Assembly (NCBI GenBank): GCA_037179335.1
Contig: JAKZHN010000023.1
Coordinates: 434,001-498,000, forward strand
DNA from: Cyclaneusma minus
Lineage: Eukaryota > Ascomycota > Leotiomycetes > Marthamycetales > Marthamycetaceae
Direction of reading: 5' to 3'
Length of the DNA stretch: 64,000 nt
The notes beneath the pieces are model-generated. The model saw only the letters and a list, made by a program, of their open reading frames with translations, made no database searches and had not been told where the DNA came from. Positions 44,601-57,015 of the stretch are shown here, piece by piece (within the stretch, counting starts at the first letter, position 1; the number at the start of each line of letters is the position of its first letter). The translations under genes were made by a program, and so were the position numbers.

Positions 44601-47085
44601 GGCTTCGCAGATGGTGACTTCACGACGGCGTCATCAGCTAAGTGGTGCTGAGCAGGTGCGCTTCGGGAAGGTTTAATAGTAGCGTCGTCGGCCAGCCTGT
44701 GTTCCTTTGGGGGAGCCAGCCTCTTCTTAATTTCCTTCTCGAACTCCTTAGCCTTGTCTGAGAATTTTACAGCCTCCTTCTCGAGGGCGGACACGGCAGC
44801 CTCGGCGTCATCAACCAACTGCTCTTCGACTGGCTCGGAGGATGGTGACTTGACAACGCTATGGTCGGCCAGGTTATGTCCCATGGGGGCTTTTCGAGCA
44901 CTCTTGACCTTGTGATCATCGCTCAAGTTGTGCTTCTTCGAAGTTTGTCCAGGGCTCCTCACTTTGATGTCATTGTCCGGTTTACGTCCCTTTGCAGCTT
45001 GGTCGTCGGGAGAATCAGCTTCGACATCTTTGAAATTCTTCTGAGGTTGCTTCGCAGATTGTTCTTTGGGCGAATCGCTATGCTCACGCAAGTTGTGTCT
45101 CTTCTCAGATTTAACGGCAGCTTCTGCCTTAGGAGAGCCAGCTTTGCCACGCTCACCCAGGTCGGGTTTCTTCTGGGATTGCATGGCGCCTGGAACCTCT
45201 TTCCGCTTGATGTCAGACAGAGTACGCTTTGGGGAGTCACTGGCTCCCTTGGGTGGGCTCTCAGCAGACTTGGCCCCCACAGGCTTGTACTCCATCGTCT
45301 CTTTAGGCTTCTTGTATTCAGGAATGGCCCTTGGAGTAAGATGGGTTGGGCGTATGGAAGCATTGAGGTAAGGGCTGGCTGTCGAAGACTCTCCAGAGGG
45401 AGGTGTCGGTTTGCTCTTGAAGTAATCGGCAAGTCCTCCGAGAACGTCTTTTTGCTTTGGCGCGTTATCACCAAGCAAAAAGCTTTTATTGTCGGAAACA
45501 TTCTTCTCGGGAGAGGCCTTGGGAGTAAGATGCGTTGGTCGTACGGTAGCATCGTCATCAGGATTGGCCAATGAGGGTACTGTGGATGACGGAGTCAGTT
45601 TGGGCTTGGGATGATTGGGAAATCCCCCAAAGAAGAGCGCCTCCATCTTCCTGAACTCCTCGGGGGCAAATGCCGGCATGAAAAACGCGTCTATTCGCCG
45701 TTTCTCCTCAGAAGCCCTCCAGTCTTCCCAACTTTCGTGTTCTGTGGGAATGGGGTTCTTGCCTTTGATGTCCTTGGACTTCTCCTCTTTAGCACCCTTG
45801 GACCAATCTTTGAGATCCTTCCCATTCTTCTCCCTGCCAGCGGAGCCAGCGCCGCCGTGGTTTTCGTCATTTGTAGATGACGCAAGAGCCGAGCCTTCAA
45901 GATGAAGAGAAAACTGTTAGCGAATCACAATCTCGGGGGCCAGGTCCCATGAACCATGTTTCCTCAGATAATTACCTTCTCCTTTGCCGTTGGCCTTTCC
46001 AACTGACTTCATCTCATGACTTTCAGCCTTTTTCGGACGGTCAGCCCTCCGCATGGAGTTCTGCCTGAAACGCTTGCCCTGCTCGACGTAACGTTCTAAG
46101 GGGTCAGGAGCCACATAGCGCATGCTCTCCTCTGGCACTGGCTGGGCGCTGATGTGTGCCTCTCGCCTTTTGGCCAGTGCCTCCTGTTGATGTTCACTTT
46201 CACGATTACAAACCTCGCGCTCTGCTTGCATGAGGGAGCATGGGTTACAGAAGAAACCTTTCGCGCAGTCCATGGCCATGCTGCCGTCTATGTTGTAGGT
46301 TGCACGGACGCGCGAGTGTTGTATGGCGGCCAGGAGCCCTTTTCCTTGTCAGCATTTGACCTCATCCAGAAAGTTATTTGCCCCTATAAAGTGTGTCGTG
46401 CCAGCTAGGTACTTGGGGATGGCAAAGGGGGGATGTACTTACCACTAGAACAGCAAAGGGCGGTGGTCAAACAGAAGACCCAACCGGCAGGACCCTTGAA
46501 CCTTTGGTGGTTAGTCATGTCCATAGCATTTTCGTTTTTACTCATCCTCCCCAGGCGCTGTTGCGTTTTGTTGTACAAACAGCAAGGGAGCCAGAAGCCT
46601 TCGCAGCATGTAATGGCATCGCCAGCTGGTTCTGTACAGAAGGTATTACGCCACTGTGTGCGTGGGCCCGTGAAAGGCACAGGATCCGCGTGTCCTGGAG
46701 CATTGCTAGGGTGACCCCAGTGAGGGCGATGTTCCATGTACTCCGGGTTTGGAGTTCCTGGAGTACGCGGCATTTCGAGCTTCTGTTGGGGATTCTCTTG
46801 GGAATAGACCGTGGAGAGTGCTGGGATATGAATGTAGGTAGGCTTCACAGGAGTACGACTGCCGACGGAGCCACGGTGAGAGGGTGTCACCACGATGGTA
46901 GGAGTAGTGACGGCGGTAGGAGTATTGAGGGCGGTATCCTGGCGGCTATCGGCTCTCGAGCCTGTCTCTGTCACGAAAAGTGTGGGAGTGGTAACCTCAT
47001 GATGGTGGCGGTGGCCCTCTGAGACCTTGCCTGCCATGATGTCTGGATAGGGGCAGAATGGACAGGTACTAGCACCATAGAACAT
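41601..47085 (-). CDS. PLAC8 domain protein with long tandem-repeat tail
   Basis: Exons 47085-46443, 46287-45976, 45894-43489 and 43426-41601 give 1728 aa; a later start at 47037 is possible. The splice after 45976 needs the acceptor at 45895, since the nearer CAG leads to a stop. The Cys-rich PLAC8 domain lies at about 145-260 (TEPAGDAITCCEGFWLPCC, then CCSS-D-G and CAKGFFCNPCSLMQAERE) and is split by intron 1. Such domains occur in membrane-associated proteins linked to cell size and metal handling. The remaining 1450 residues are charged, Lys/Glu/Ser-rich and disordered, built from repeats of an H-x-L-x-D-D-x-x-V-K motif (about 16 copies), some nested in ~80-residue units with a helical EAEAVVSAFEKEA segment. 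TATA-like sequence near 47345 and a possible 5' leader intron (about 47190-47140, with CTGAC branch site). Role unknown. Confidence 0.85.
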
Positions 47086-47792
47086 AGGACAAAGAATGCC
47101 TCTGCTCTGTTCCAAGGTTCAACGCCCCAGGCGACGAATCTGCCGGTGTCAGCAATGCACAGTGAAGATGTCTCATGCTCATGTACTTACGATATTCCCT
47201 GTGCGTCAAAGTATCATACAGCGAGTAAGGACCTGGAAGCTGTTGTTCGTCTTAAGGATACTGGTGCATGGAATACTCGAGGGAAGTGGAAGAAGAAGAC
47301 TGAAGTGAAGATGTCAAGAGGCCGAGTAGCGGAGGAGCGGAGCATAAATACTGTTCATGTCAGAGAGGAGAGTCCAGTGGCACTTGCTTGTTGCCAAGCG
47401 GGACCCGTTGTCCCAACTTACCTGGACGGTAGTCGCAAGGGAATCAGGCCTGGAGGGCAAGCACAAACACCGGAAAACTGCGCGAAGAAGCAGGTACAAG
47501 AACGTTGATGTAACGACAGGCAGGAATAGACGAGCAGTAAGGTTTGATTCGAGTCTTATGTACATCTACGGAGAACTTTTCAACTTCGTCGAATGCGGGA
47601 TCCGCTTTTTATCGTAGATGCAACTGTCAGGAGCCTATTTCTTGGGCTGTTCCTGGTTCTCAGGCTAATCTATGGTCAGCACAGCGATCAACCTCCTAGA
47701 AGAGATATTGTAGCCGTTGAATGAAAGCATGACGCCGCCACCCCTCCCTCTCTAAAAAGAAACAATGAAACGATTTAGAAGCAAAAACGGGT

Positions 47793-48634
47793 CTATACCT
47801 GTGGCCTGTCGACGGCAACTGTGCCCTTGGACTTGGAGGTCTCTGGAGAGCCCTCGCCCTTCCTGCTCTTCTCGGGGTTGGTGGTAAGGTCGGTGGAGTG
47901 CTTGGTGTCGGAGTTGGAGAGACCCTCCTGTTTGCCACTCATGGTGTTTCGGTTTCCAGGCTGCTTAGATGCAGCAGCCTATACGTGTCATTATTGTCAC
48001 AAGTCCAAGATTTACGTCGAATCCACTTACCGAGTCCTTGCCTTCTTCGGGCTCTTCATCCAACTCGCCCTGCTTCATTCCGTTGTTGCTCTCGAGCCTC
48101 TTCTTGTTACCGCCCTTGGCGTCTGGGACGACCTTCTTTGTGTTCTGGTCGTCGCGCTCGCTCTCATCTTCAGTAGTAACAGGGGTGTCATCCTTCTGCT
48201 CATCGCTGTCAGAGTCGTCGGACTTCTCAGAGTCAGTGGACTCCTCCTTGGACTCCTGTGCTGGCTGCTCTTCCTCCTTGGGCTCTTCCTGCTCCTCTTC
48301 CTTCTCCTCGTGCTCTTCGGCATGCTCCTCGTGGGTGGAATGGTCCACTTCAGGGCGGCTGGACAGGGGGTACCAGCACGCAGGGACGGTGAAGGCTACG
48401 GAACCAATTGCCCTGACGAAGATTAGCGACCGGGCATTCAATCTAAATAAGGCTAGATCATCGTCGTTGGCCGTACCAAGGGAGGTCGCTGCTTGCTTGC
48501 TTGTGCCCATGGCCCTCAGAAGCATAGCCTCGTCTTGCCAACTGGCGGAATGGCTGAGGCCGGAGGGCGACAGGACGGGTGGATCGAGGCGCGCGAATAG
48601 CTCCCCGGAGGGCAGAAGCTCTTGCAAAAAGCAT
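47793..48634 (-). CDS. Mitochondrial membrane protein of unknown function
   Basis: Exons 48634-48477, 48412-48031 and 47960-47793 give 235 aa. The N-terminus (LFARASALRGAIRAPRS, ending RRGYAS) is an arginine-rich amphipathic presequence with the usual R-x-Y cleavage context, so import into mitochondria is likely. A single hydrophobic segment follows (AIGSVAFTVPACWYPL), spanning the junction of exons 1 and 2. The middle is strongly acidic (Glu/Asp/Ser-rich, about residues 80-165). The C-terminus carries a conserved fungal block, KQEGLSNSDTKHS, then NPEKSRKGEG and KGTV. I know this layout from conserved fungal proteins without an assigned role. The reading ends at a TAG that overlaps a GTATAG donor-like site, so a further 3' exon cannot be excluded. 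Transcribed divergently from the CAND1 gene. Confidence 0.75.
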
Positions 48635-49320
48635 TGTGGAGGGTGTGCGGGGCCTGGGGTGGAGAATTTTAGCAATTGGTACGGCGCAATGGCGTGTGAT
48701 GCCGCGGGACTCTGGCTTCGAGGACTCACAGATCTTGCAGTGGTTTAGTTGGCAGAGAGGCCGGCTGGGAATGACATCGAAGATGAGCTCGTCAGTATTT
48801 CGTATCCGATCGTAAGACGAGAGCAAAAAGCACTATACCGCAGGCGGCTAGCGGCATGGCCCAAGCTCGGAAAGGCTGCACCCCCACCAAACGGAGAGGC
48901 AACAGCGCGGCTACTCTACAACCTCGTGGTACCTCACCCAGACTGGAGTCCCCAGAACCACGTCCACATCTCTACCCAACGCGCCCATAACCCAGACAAC
49001 TTCCACGTCTCTCTCTCTCTCTCTCTCTCTAGTTGGGGATTGTCAAATACGGTAAGTCCAGATTTCCACGCTGCACTGCTTACGTTCCTCGATGTGTGGG
49101 CGCTTTTGTGTGCGTCAATACTGCAGATTCACAGATACTTCTATCACTGCATATCTTGGGTCGGCTGCTGCCCACCACTTTACCACGCTGACACCCAGTT
49201 TGCCCTACAGACCTTCTTTTATGACTGCGCCCGGCCCTGAGACACCGGTCATATAAGGGCCTACTTTTTCTCTTCTGCCACCATACCTAAACATCTGCCC
49301 GAGCCACACCTTCACTCACC
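48635..49320. promoter_or_regulatory. Bidirectional promoter region
   Basis: The 686 bp between the divergent start codons of the mitochondrial protein gene and CAND1. It contains a (CT)11 run at 49009-49030 and pyrimidine-rich DNA just before the CAND1 start. A shared promoter is inferred from the arrangement; no specific factor site is claimed. Confidence 0.5.
49009..49030. repeat. (CT)11 microsatellite
   Basis: Eleven CT units upstream of CAND1, in the region of the likely 5' leader. Confidence 0.95.
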
Positions 49321-52300
49321 ATGTCGGGCTCCAGCGTTCCGAACAACCCCAACTCTCAGACTGTGTCGGCGCTGCTGCCAAAGCTGCACGACAATGATCC
49401 CGACTACCGGTTCATGTCCCTGAACGATCTGTTCCAGGTCTTGACCATTGGCAAGCCTGACCTGCTGATGAACGACTACAATGCCGCTTGTCGTACCGTC
49501 GATGGGATCCTCAAGACCCTGGATGATCAGAACGGCGAAGTCCAGAATCTTGCCATCAAGTGGTCAGTTGCTACCGCCACAATTGGAGAGCTCCCTGCTA
49601 ATAGTATACAGCTTGGTACCACTGGTTGGCAAACTCCCTCCTACCGTGCTGGCGCCTCTCCTCGAGAAGCTGTCCGTTCTCACAACCGAAAACTCGGTGG
49701 ACAATTCGATACCAGCACTTGCCCTCCGCACCGTGGTCGTCAACCTCCCAAGACCCGTCCCTGGCCTTACACCCAGGCAAGATGTGCAAGATGCCTACTC
49801 TGCCGTGAGCAGAGTGTTGGTTGTGCGGCTTATTGGACACCAAGTCATCCCCTCCAATGCCCAAATTCCTCTTCCGAGCCCACCGCCAGGCATGCTGAAT
49901 GTCGACAATGGACGAGAAGTGGATGCCGAAGCTGTGGATGTACTGATCGAGGTTGTCAGGTGTTTTGGCCCCATGCTCCAGCCGACGGAAGTCCAAGCCC
50001 TGCAAGAAGTCGTCGTCAAAATACTGGAGAACGAGCGAGCCACCTCAGTCATTAAGAAGCGCGCCGTCGTGGCTGTCTCAATTCTAGCCGCGTATCTTCC
50101 AGACGACACAATCAGCGCCTTTGTGTCTCACGTCATCGAGTGTTTCCGCAATCCGCATCTGACTCCCGTTCAGAGACGACTCTACATCACGATCCTCGGT
50201 TCCATGGCGCGCTCAATTCCACAACGATTCGGTCCTTACCTCAAAACGCTGGCACCCTTCGTCTTGTCTGCCCTCACGCAGAGCGAGTTGGAAGAGCAAT
50301 TGGAGGCTGCTGCCGAAAACGGAGAATCGGATCCAGAGATCGATGATGTTCGAGAGTCGGCGCTTGTGGCTTTGGAGAGCTTCCTCGGCTCGTGTGGCTC
50401 AGAAATGCGCCCTTACACCGAAGAGTCGATAGGAGCGGCCTTGAGGTTCCTCAAATACGACCCGAACTACAACGACGACGAAGATGAGGACATGGCCGAC
50501 GAAGACGAGGATGACGCGGGCGGTCTGGATGATGAAGACGAAGATTATGAGGCCGAGGCAGATTTCGACGATGATGACGATGACGCTAGCTGGAAGGTAC
50601 GACGTTGTGCGGCCAAGGTTCTCTACACCCTGATCTCGACCCGTGGTACCGGTGACCTGCTTGAGGATGGCACACTCTACGAGCAGGTTGCCCCTGTCCT
50701 CATCAACAGGTTCAACGAGCGCGAGGAAACAGTCAGACTGGAGATCATCGCCACCATGACTTCTCTTGTGAAGAAAACCGGCGAAGGTGCAATTCCTCGT
50801 CTCCCCCGAGATGAGACCGCCGACTACGCTGCCCAAGCACTTCCTAGTCGCAAGAGGAGAAGGGAGAGCTCTATCAGTCATGATACACGCTCAACACTTT
50901 CTGCTTCCGCTGGAATGACGTCCCCGGTCATTGAGCCTGTGCCATCAACAGGCCCAAGGGCAGATCTTGCAAAGTTGACTCCATCCATCGTCAGAGGTAT
51001 CACGAAGCTCATGAAGGGCAAATCAATTCCTACTAAGCAAGCTCTCATCTTGCTTCTCGACAATCTCGCGTCGGTTCAGAAAGGCGGTCTGGCGGATTAC
51101 TTCGCTCAGATCGTCGATCTCATTATGGAATCAGTCAAGTCTTCGGGCTCAACGGGCGTATCTTCTTCAGTCACAACAGGTGGCCCAGCATCTGCTACGG
51201 TCACTACCCTTCGCATCGCGGCTCTTCATCTCATCAGTGGCATTTGCGAGACTCACTCTTCCACTGTCCTACAGCCATACCTCGACAAGATTATTCCTGG
51301 CGTTACTTCTGCGGTGAAGGACAGGTTCACCAAGGTCTCGTCCGAGGCAGTGGGAACAATCGAACTCCTCATCAAGGCTTTGACTCCTCCTCGGTCTCAG
51401 TCGGTTGGTCAAAAGTCTCAGCCACAGCTTCAGAAATTGTTCGAGACCGTCATGGATCGTGTATCTGCCAATGATGCTGATCTGGAAGTGCGTCATCGCG
51501 CTATTCATGCTCTTGGTATCCTACTTTCTCGGACGTCCAGTGGTGAGGGTACGCAGCTTCTTTCGACTTCAGACAGAACCAAGGCTCTGGATCTTCTGAA
51601 CGAGAGGGTCAAGAACGAGACGACCCGCGTAGCAGCTGTGCGAGCTATTGACGTGATTGCTGCTCTGACTAAGAGCAAAGATCAGCTGAATCCAACATGG
51701 ATCCGTGAAGTCTCGTTGGAGCTCGCTGCTCAGCTGCGAAAATCCAACCGTTCGCTTCGTGGAGCAAGTCTTGGTGCTCTGAAGAGTCTAGTGACCACGC
51801 CAGCGGCACGGAACAACCTTGATAAGGACACCGTTCAAGGCCTCCTCAGCTCACTTCTACCACTTCTCACTGCCGCGGATTTGCATCTCCTGACTCCGTC
51901 GCTTCTGGTGTTAGCAGCGTTGGCTGAGGACGAACCGCAGATGGTAGTCACGCCAGCATTGAACAGTGCTTTGTGCAATCTACTTACGTCGACTCTCGGT
52001 AGCTCTGTCGTGGAAGCACTGATCAGCTTAGTCACTGTCATTGGAAAGAAAGAAGTCGGCCAAGAGCTGATGTTCAGTATGATCAAGGATGTCAGTGTCA
52101 ATGGCGACCCAGTCGTTGTCGGAAAAGCTATCGGTACCCTTTTTGTAGCTGGCGGATCCTCCGTAGGAGTCGATATCAATGCCTTCCTATCGGAACTCGA
52201 CAGTCCTGTAGCCGAGGAGCCTCAACGATGCCTCGCACTCGCAGTTCTCGGAGAGATTGGACTCCTGCTGGGTGCCAAATCACCCTTGGAGCCCAAAGTC

Positions 52301-53529
52301 TTCACTTCGCATTTCAAAGCAGGTGCCAACAAGAGCAACAAGGTACCGTTGGCTGCTGCTGTTGCACTTGGTCGTGCTGGAGCAGGAAATGTGCCTGTTT
52401 TCCTACCAGTAATCTTGCAGGAAATGGATAAAGGTGGAAACGCACAATATCTCCTGCTCCACTCCATCAAAGAAATTCTTCAGCAATCCAGTGGCTCTCC
52501 TACTGACATCAGCAAGTCCTCTGCTGGTATTTGGAAGCGACTTCTTGTCGCATCTCAGAGCGAAGATAACAAGGCGGTGGGTGCCGAATGTCTCGGACGT
52601 TTGGCCATTATCGGACCAGCCACATATCTCCCTGACCTGCAGGTGCTTCTGAAGGACAAGAAGACTTCAGTCCGTACTATGGGTATCCAGGCTATCCGCT
52701 ACACATTGCCAGATGCCGATGAGTCGTTTGACACCATCCTCAGCAAGGTGTTGGTCGAAATGCTCTCCACAATGCTACGGGACTCTGATATCGAGAATCG
52801 CCGACTTGGTCTTACGACTTTCAGTTCTGCCTTGCACAACAAGGCTGGCTTGGTTTTACCTCATCTGCAGCAATTATTACCATTTGTGATGGCTGAGACG
52901 GAGATCAAGCCGGAGCTCGTGAGAGATGTCATGATGGGACCATTCAAGCACAAAGTCGACGATGGACTCGAACTCCGCAAGGTAAGCAGAAGCAATTATC
53001 CTGGAAATGAAAATGACAAAACTAATAATATTTCTCACAGGGTGCTTACGAAACCCTCTACTCTTTGATGGAAACCGCTTTCACACGTCTCAACACCTTG
53101 CAGGTCTTTGATCGCGTTGTCGCTGGTCTAGCTGACGATCATGACATCCGCTCTCTTTGCAACCTCATGCTGACCAAGCTCATCATCCTCAACCCCGAGG
53201 AGACCTCCCGCCGCTTAGATGCCATCTCTGTGGCCTACCGCGCCATCTTGTCCACGAAGCTCAAGGACACTGCCGTCAAGCAGGAAGTTGAAAAGCAGGA
53301 CGAGGCAGTCAAGGGCGTGCTAAGAGTGAGCTTGAACCTGCATGACCACGTTCCTGGCGCCGCTGCTACGACCGGTCGAGATGAGGATGGCCAGATTGTC
53401 CGAAAGAGGGGAACTACCACGGATGCACAGGGTTGGAGAGGCTACTGGGAGTGGATGGAGAAGGATTTTGAGGGTTTGTTGAAGCAGGTGAGAATGGAGA
53501 GCAGCGAGGCGTCTGGACCACAGGTTTAG
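49321..53529 (+). CDS. CAND1: Cullin-associated NEDD8-dissociated protein 1 (TIP120)
   Basis: Exons 49321-49562, 49612-52981 and 53041-53529 give 1366 aa, slightly longer than animal CAND1 (about 1230). CAND1 binds un-neddylated cullin-RBX1 and exchanges substrate receptors of SCF-type ubiquitin ligases in the cytosol and nucleus. The protein is an all-helical HEAT-repeat array. Visible hallmarks are the N-terminal LLPKLHDNDPDYRFMSLNDL segment, the acidic Asp/Glu insert at about 367-407 followed by DASWKVRRCAAKVL, and the C-terminal TIP120 domain from about 1130 (DSDIENRRLGLTTFSSALHN, VKHK-like FKHKVDDGLELRK, then YETLYSLMETAF). The last intron splits this domain. Some Aspergillus species carry CAND1 as two separate genes; here it is one continuous gene. 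Confidence 0.95.
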
Positions 53530-54152
53530 GTACTTGAGCTCAAGGTTTCCATCGCCAGCAGCCATCGGCGATGATGGCTATGCTTACCGAAAAGAACACG
53601 TCATTTTTATGAGACACGCGACCATGGACATGACCATGGTATGATGAAGCATGCAATGAGAGCATGAGGATGATGATGGCATGGCGACTTCCTACCTAGC
53701 TGGTTTGATAAAAGCGCTCAAGCCTGATTGCATTGCGGGTTGCTTCAATATCCCGACCGTAATAGAAAGAAAATAAATACCATGCAAAAACTTGAAATCG
53801 AATGACCACTCCGTGAGACTGTTGGAAACCTTAACTATCGACAGCTGATGTAGATGGAGTAGGAGCTTCGGCGCCTTCACCGTAGCTTCAGACTACCTTA
53901 AGCACGATATCATTGCCTTCGGGTTCCTACACTTTAATTATTTCATTTCACAAGCTCCAGAATTGAGATACATCGATCTCGCATACACATACGCCTTAAA
54001 AGGTCGTCGCTGTAATGAGAGAATTGCTAGGCACGTGACTCCATCGGCCGTAATACCTAGTATCTCAGGCATCAACCCAGAATTTCGATATCGCCAATCG
54101 ACCTCAACTTCAGAACGAGGCCCAGCCCAGGACATCGCCTTCTTCAGCGACG
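53530..54152. other. Intergenic region
   Basis: The 3' flank of CAND1 and the promoter of the uL15m gene. Contains a CCATGGACATGACCATGG inverted repeat at about 53622-53640. No other structure noted. Confidence 0.6.
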
Positions 54153-55109
54153 ATGCCTCCTCGATTACCAGCGCTCCGGGCATTTGCTCGCCCAGCGCCG
54201 CCATCTACGAGCCCATTGGCAGCTTTCCTCCTCCCATTCCTCCAAACACAGACTCGCAGCGCGTCGATACTATCCTCTCTCTCCGACAACCCAGCCGCCT
54301 ACGGCCACCGCATTCGCCGAGGTCGAGGTCCTTCATCTGGCAAGGGGAAAACATCCGGAAGAGGTCACAAGGGACAGAAGCAGCATGGAAAGACACCGGC
54401 GCTGTTCCAGGGTGGTCAGACACCTTTGAGGGTGGTGCATGGAGAACGAGGCTTTAAGAACCTGTATGCCTCCCGACTCCGATCATTTTCCAGTCTCCCA
54501 ATTGAACATTGCTGCAACTGGAGGTTCTGCTGACATGGTCTATATAGTTTTTCTACAGAGATGTCATTGATTAATCTCGACCGCATACAATCCTGGATCG
54601 ACCAAGGCCGCCTAGATCCCACCAAGCAAATCACTGTAAAGGAACTCGCCAAATCGCGCGCCCTCCACGGCGTAAAAGACGGCGTCAAGCTCCTCGCCCG
54701 AGGCAAAGAAGCCCTGCGCACCCCCATCGACATCCTCGTCTCCCGCGCATCCGAAGAAGCCATCGCAGCCATCGAAGCCGTCGGCGGCAAAGTCACAACA
54801 CGCTACTACACAAAGCAAAGCATCAAGAACATTCTTGCCGGCCGCTCCGTGTCTACGGACAAACCTTTTGCGGAAGATGCTAAGGCGGCGGAGATGGTGA
54901 GAGCGGATGCGACGCTGAGGATGCTGCCGGATCCGACGAGTAGAAAGGATATTGAGTATTATAGGGATCCGGCGAAGAGGGGGTACTTGGCGCATCATGT
55001 GCCGGAGGGTCATGGACCGTCGTTGTTCTTTAAGACGCCGGGGACGGGCGTGGTGAGGAGGAAGAAGGCGAAGACTGCGGCGTCGAAGGGTGAGAATAGA
55101 CTGTGGTAG
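54153..55109 (+). CDS. MRPL10: Mitochondrial large-subunit ribosomal protein uL15m
   Basis: Exons 54153-54463 and 54548-55109 give 290 aa. The acceptor TATATAG at 54547 is chosen over the nearer CTACAG because only it keeps the frame and yields the conserved GFKNL-FSTEMSLINLDRIQ order. The protein is a structural component of the mitochondrial large ribosomal subunit (yeast name MRPL10). The first 35 residues form a mitochondrial presequence (RLPALRAFARP, ending TRSAS). The L15 signature RGPSSGKGKTSGRGHKGQ is at about 58-75, and the C-terminal L15 fold includes VKLLARG and DILVSRASEEAIAAIEAVGG. The length fits fungal orthologues, which extend beyond the bacterial L15. The upstream neighbour is CAND1, same strand, about 620 bp away. 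Confidence 0.93.
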
Positions 55110-55883
55110 GCTGGCGGGATGGCTGTATCATACCATGTACATCAGGGAAATGGAATCACTGCGGATATGGCCGCGGAGGCTCCGGCTTGGTGTTTTGCGA
55201 TACTTCGAATTTCTCCAATCGGAGCCTATCTGGGATTCGGGAAAGTCTTGGGGTGCATGTGAAACTCTTGTTTTTGCAGGTAGGTGAGCTTGCCAGAGCT
55301 GGATGCCTGTACACACATGAACCTAGGTTCTCTGGCTATTCTCGAGTGCGGACCGAGGCGAGGGAGGGAGCGGACAGCTCGCCGCGAAGCTTTTATTGTT
55401 ATTGCCGTTCAGCAGTAAGTGGTCAATTCTCTCTACAAAGGCTCGTAGTGACAATTCTTGTGCGCTCAGCTACTACGACTTGGGAGTATTCTCGACGAGT
55501 AGAAATATTCGCAATCTTTGGGAATATTCCTAGTTCCGAAGGGTCCAGGGTGAGCGTACCAGAACTGTCACCACGAGGAAGGCAACCTTAGGTACCTAGG
55601 TATTTTAGGACATTTCTCGGTTTCTCGGGTTGAGCTATCAGCCTCTCATCATTCTATCTTTGAGATAACCTTTCCCCGAGTAAGAGTCCCAAGCCAGAGC
55701 TTCCGGGACATCCGTATCGAGAGCTTATATCCATGGAGCTCAACCATGGAGCTCTCAGCTCATCAACCAACGTCTACTTAAGTTTGAAAAAAGCCCCAAA
55801 ACCATTTTCATATTCGACACGGATAGCGAACACACACATTCCTCGCACCTTTCATCACAATACCTAAACAAACATCCAGCAAG
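55110..55883. other. Intergenic region
   Basis: No gene. Contains a degenerate GAATATT-rich stretch at 55490-55540 reminiscent of the interior words of the MITEs at 39677 and 59594, and paired ATGGAGCTC words near 55733-55757. Confidence 0.5.
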
Positions 55884-56919
55884 ATGTCGACGATGCAGGC
55901 CACCTCCAAGATGCCAGACAACCACCTTGTCAAAGGCCCCGACAACAATCTGGTCTCGGATTCAAACTACTACGTCCTAGGCCGAGGAAAAGACGAGACA
56001 ACACGGTATGTCCCCAAGCCTCCTATTCATCACGCCCCCCTGCTCGCCAATCCTCCCTTCACTTCCCCCCTGCTTAACCACATCCCCCTCAACTAACACC
56101 CACTCCCACCCCCCCAGCCTCAATGAACAACACCACATAGTAACAGCCCAATACGGCTTCCTCCTCTCCCCTGCCATCCCTCTCCCCTCCTCCCCCACCC
56201 TCCTCCGCATCGCCGACTTCGCCACCGGCACCGGCATCTTTTGCATCGAGCTTGCCAAAGCCATGCCATACGTTCGCATCGACGGCTACGACATTTCCGA
56301 CGACCAGTTTCCGCAGCCCGATGAGTTGCCGAGGAACGTGATGCTGAAAGAACATGATATCTTGAAGCCTCTGGGAAAGGAGTACTGGGGGGTGTATGAT
56401 GTGGTTTGTGTTAGGTTTTTGGCACTGCCGTTGAAGGGAGCTGATTGGGAACGTGCTGTTCAAAACCTGTTGCAGGTGTTGAAACCAGGCGGGTATCTGC
56501 AGTGGATTGATGCCGATCTGTCGCGCCGCACGTTCAAGGTCTATCAATCTGTTCCTGGCGCGCCTTCCACGAACCTCACGCGCGGCCTCGAGCTCATGCA
56601 TGCCGTGGCAGACCTGCGTGGCGCTACTTACGACGATGTTCTGCGTCTTCCGAATATCTGTAGGAATGCGGGGATGGAACGTGTGGTGGTGGAGGTTTAT
56701 GGGTCGGATAATAAGGCGGAGTATAGAGAGGCGTTGACGGAGGAGGTGTCGAGGGCGTGCTATGCGCAGATTTGTACGGCGTGCGAGAAGGGCGATTTGG
56801 AGGTGGAGGAGCAGGAGAGGAGGGGGCTTTTGGAGGGGATGAGGGGGGAGGCGAAGGGGGGGAGGGTTTATTTGAAGTTTGATTCTTGGGTTGTTGTTGC
56901 GAGGAAGGCGATGGTTTAG
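55884..56919 (+). CDS. SAM-dependent methyltransferase (LaeA-like class I)
   Basis: Exons 55884-56005 and 56118-56919 give 307 aa. It is a Rossmann-fold methyltransferase: motif I reads ADFATGTGIFCIELA (about residues 70-84), motif II is YDISDDQFPQP with the acidic residue that holds the SAM ribose, motif III-like KEHDILKPLG, and post-motif LKPGGYLQWIDAD. The N-terminal segment YYVLGRGKDETTRLNEQH matches the family of fungal LaeA-like or tailoring methyltransferases, in which a Y-x-L-x-x-x-x-x-E-x-x-R-L-x-x-Q-H stretch precedes motif I. The substrate cannot be read from sequence; small-molecule methylation or a regulatory role are both possible. It converges on the permease gene with only 96 bp between the stop codons. 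Confidence 0.85.
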
Positions 56920-57015
56920 AACAAGATTGGGCTGTGAGAAGCTAGGTTCGAATGTCTTTGCTGCTGCTAATTCAATATGATTGTATCGTTTTCGTTGACG
57001 CGAGTATCCTCTTCC

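Noticed and set aside
44861..45574. 237-codon plus-strand open frame
   Set aside because: Antisense shadow of exon 3 of the PLAC8 gene, produced by its biased repeat codons.
47969..48748. 259-codon plus-strand open frame rich in Ser
   Set aside because: Antisense to the acidic Glu/Asp region of the mitochondrial protein gene; serine runs are the complement of Glu/Asp codons.
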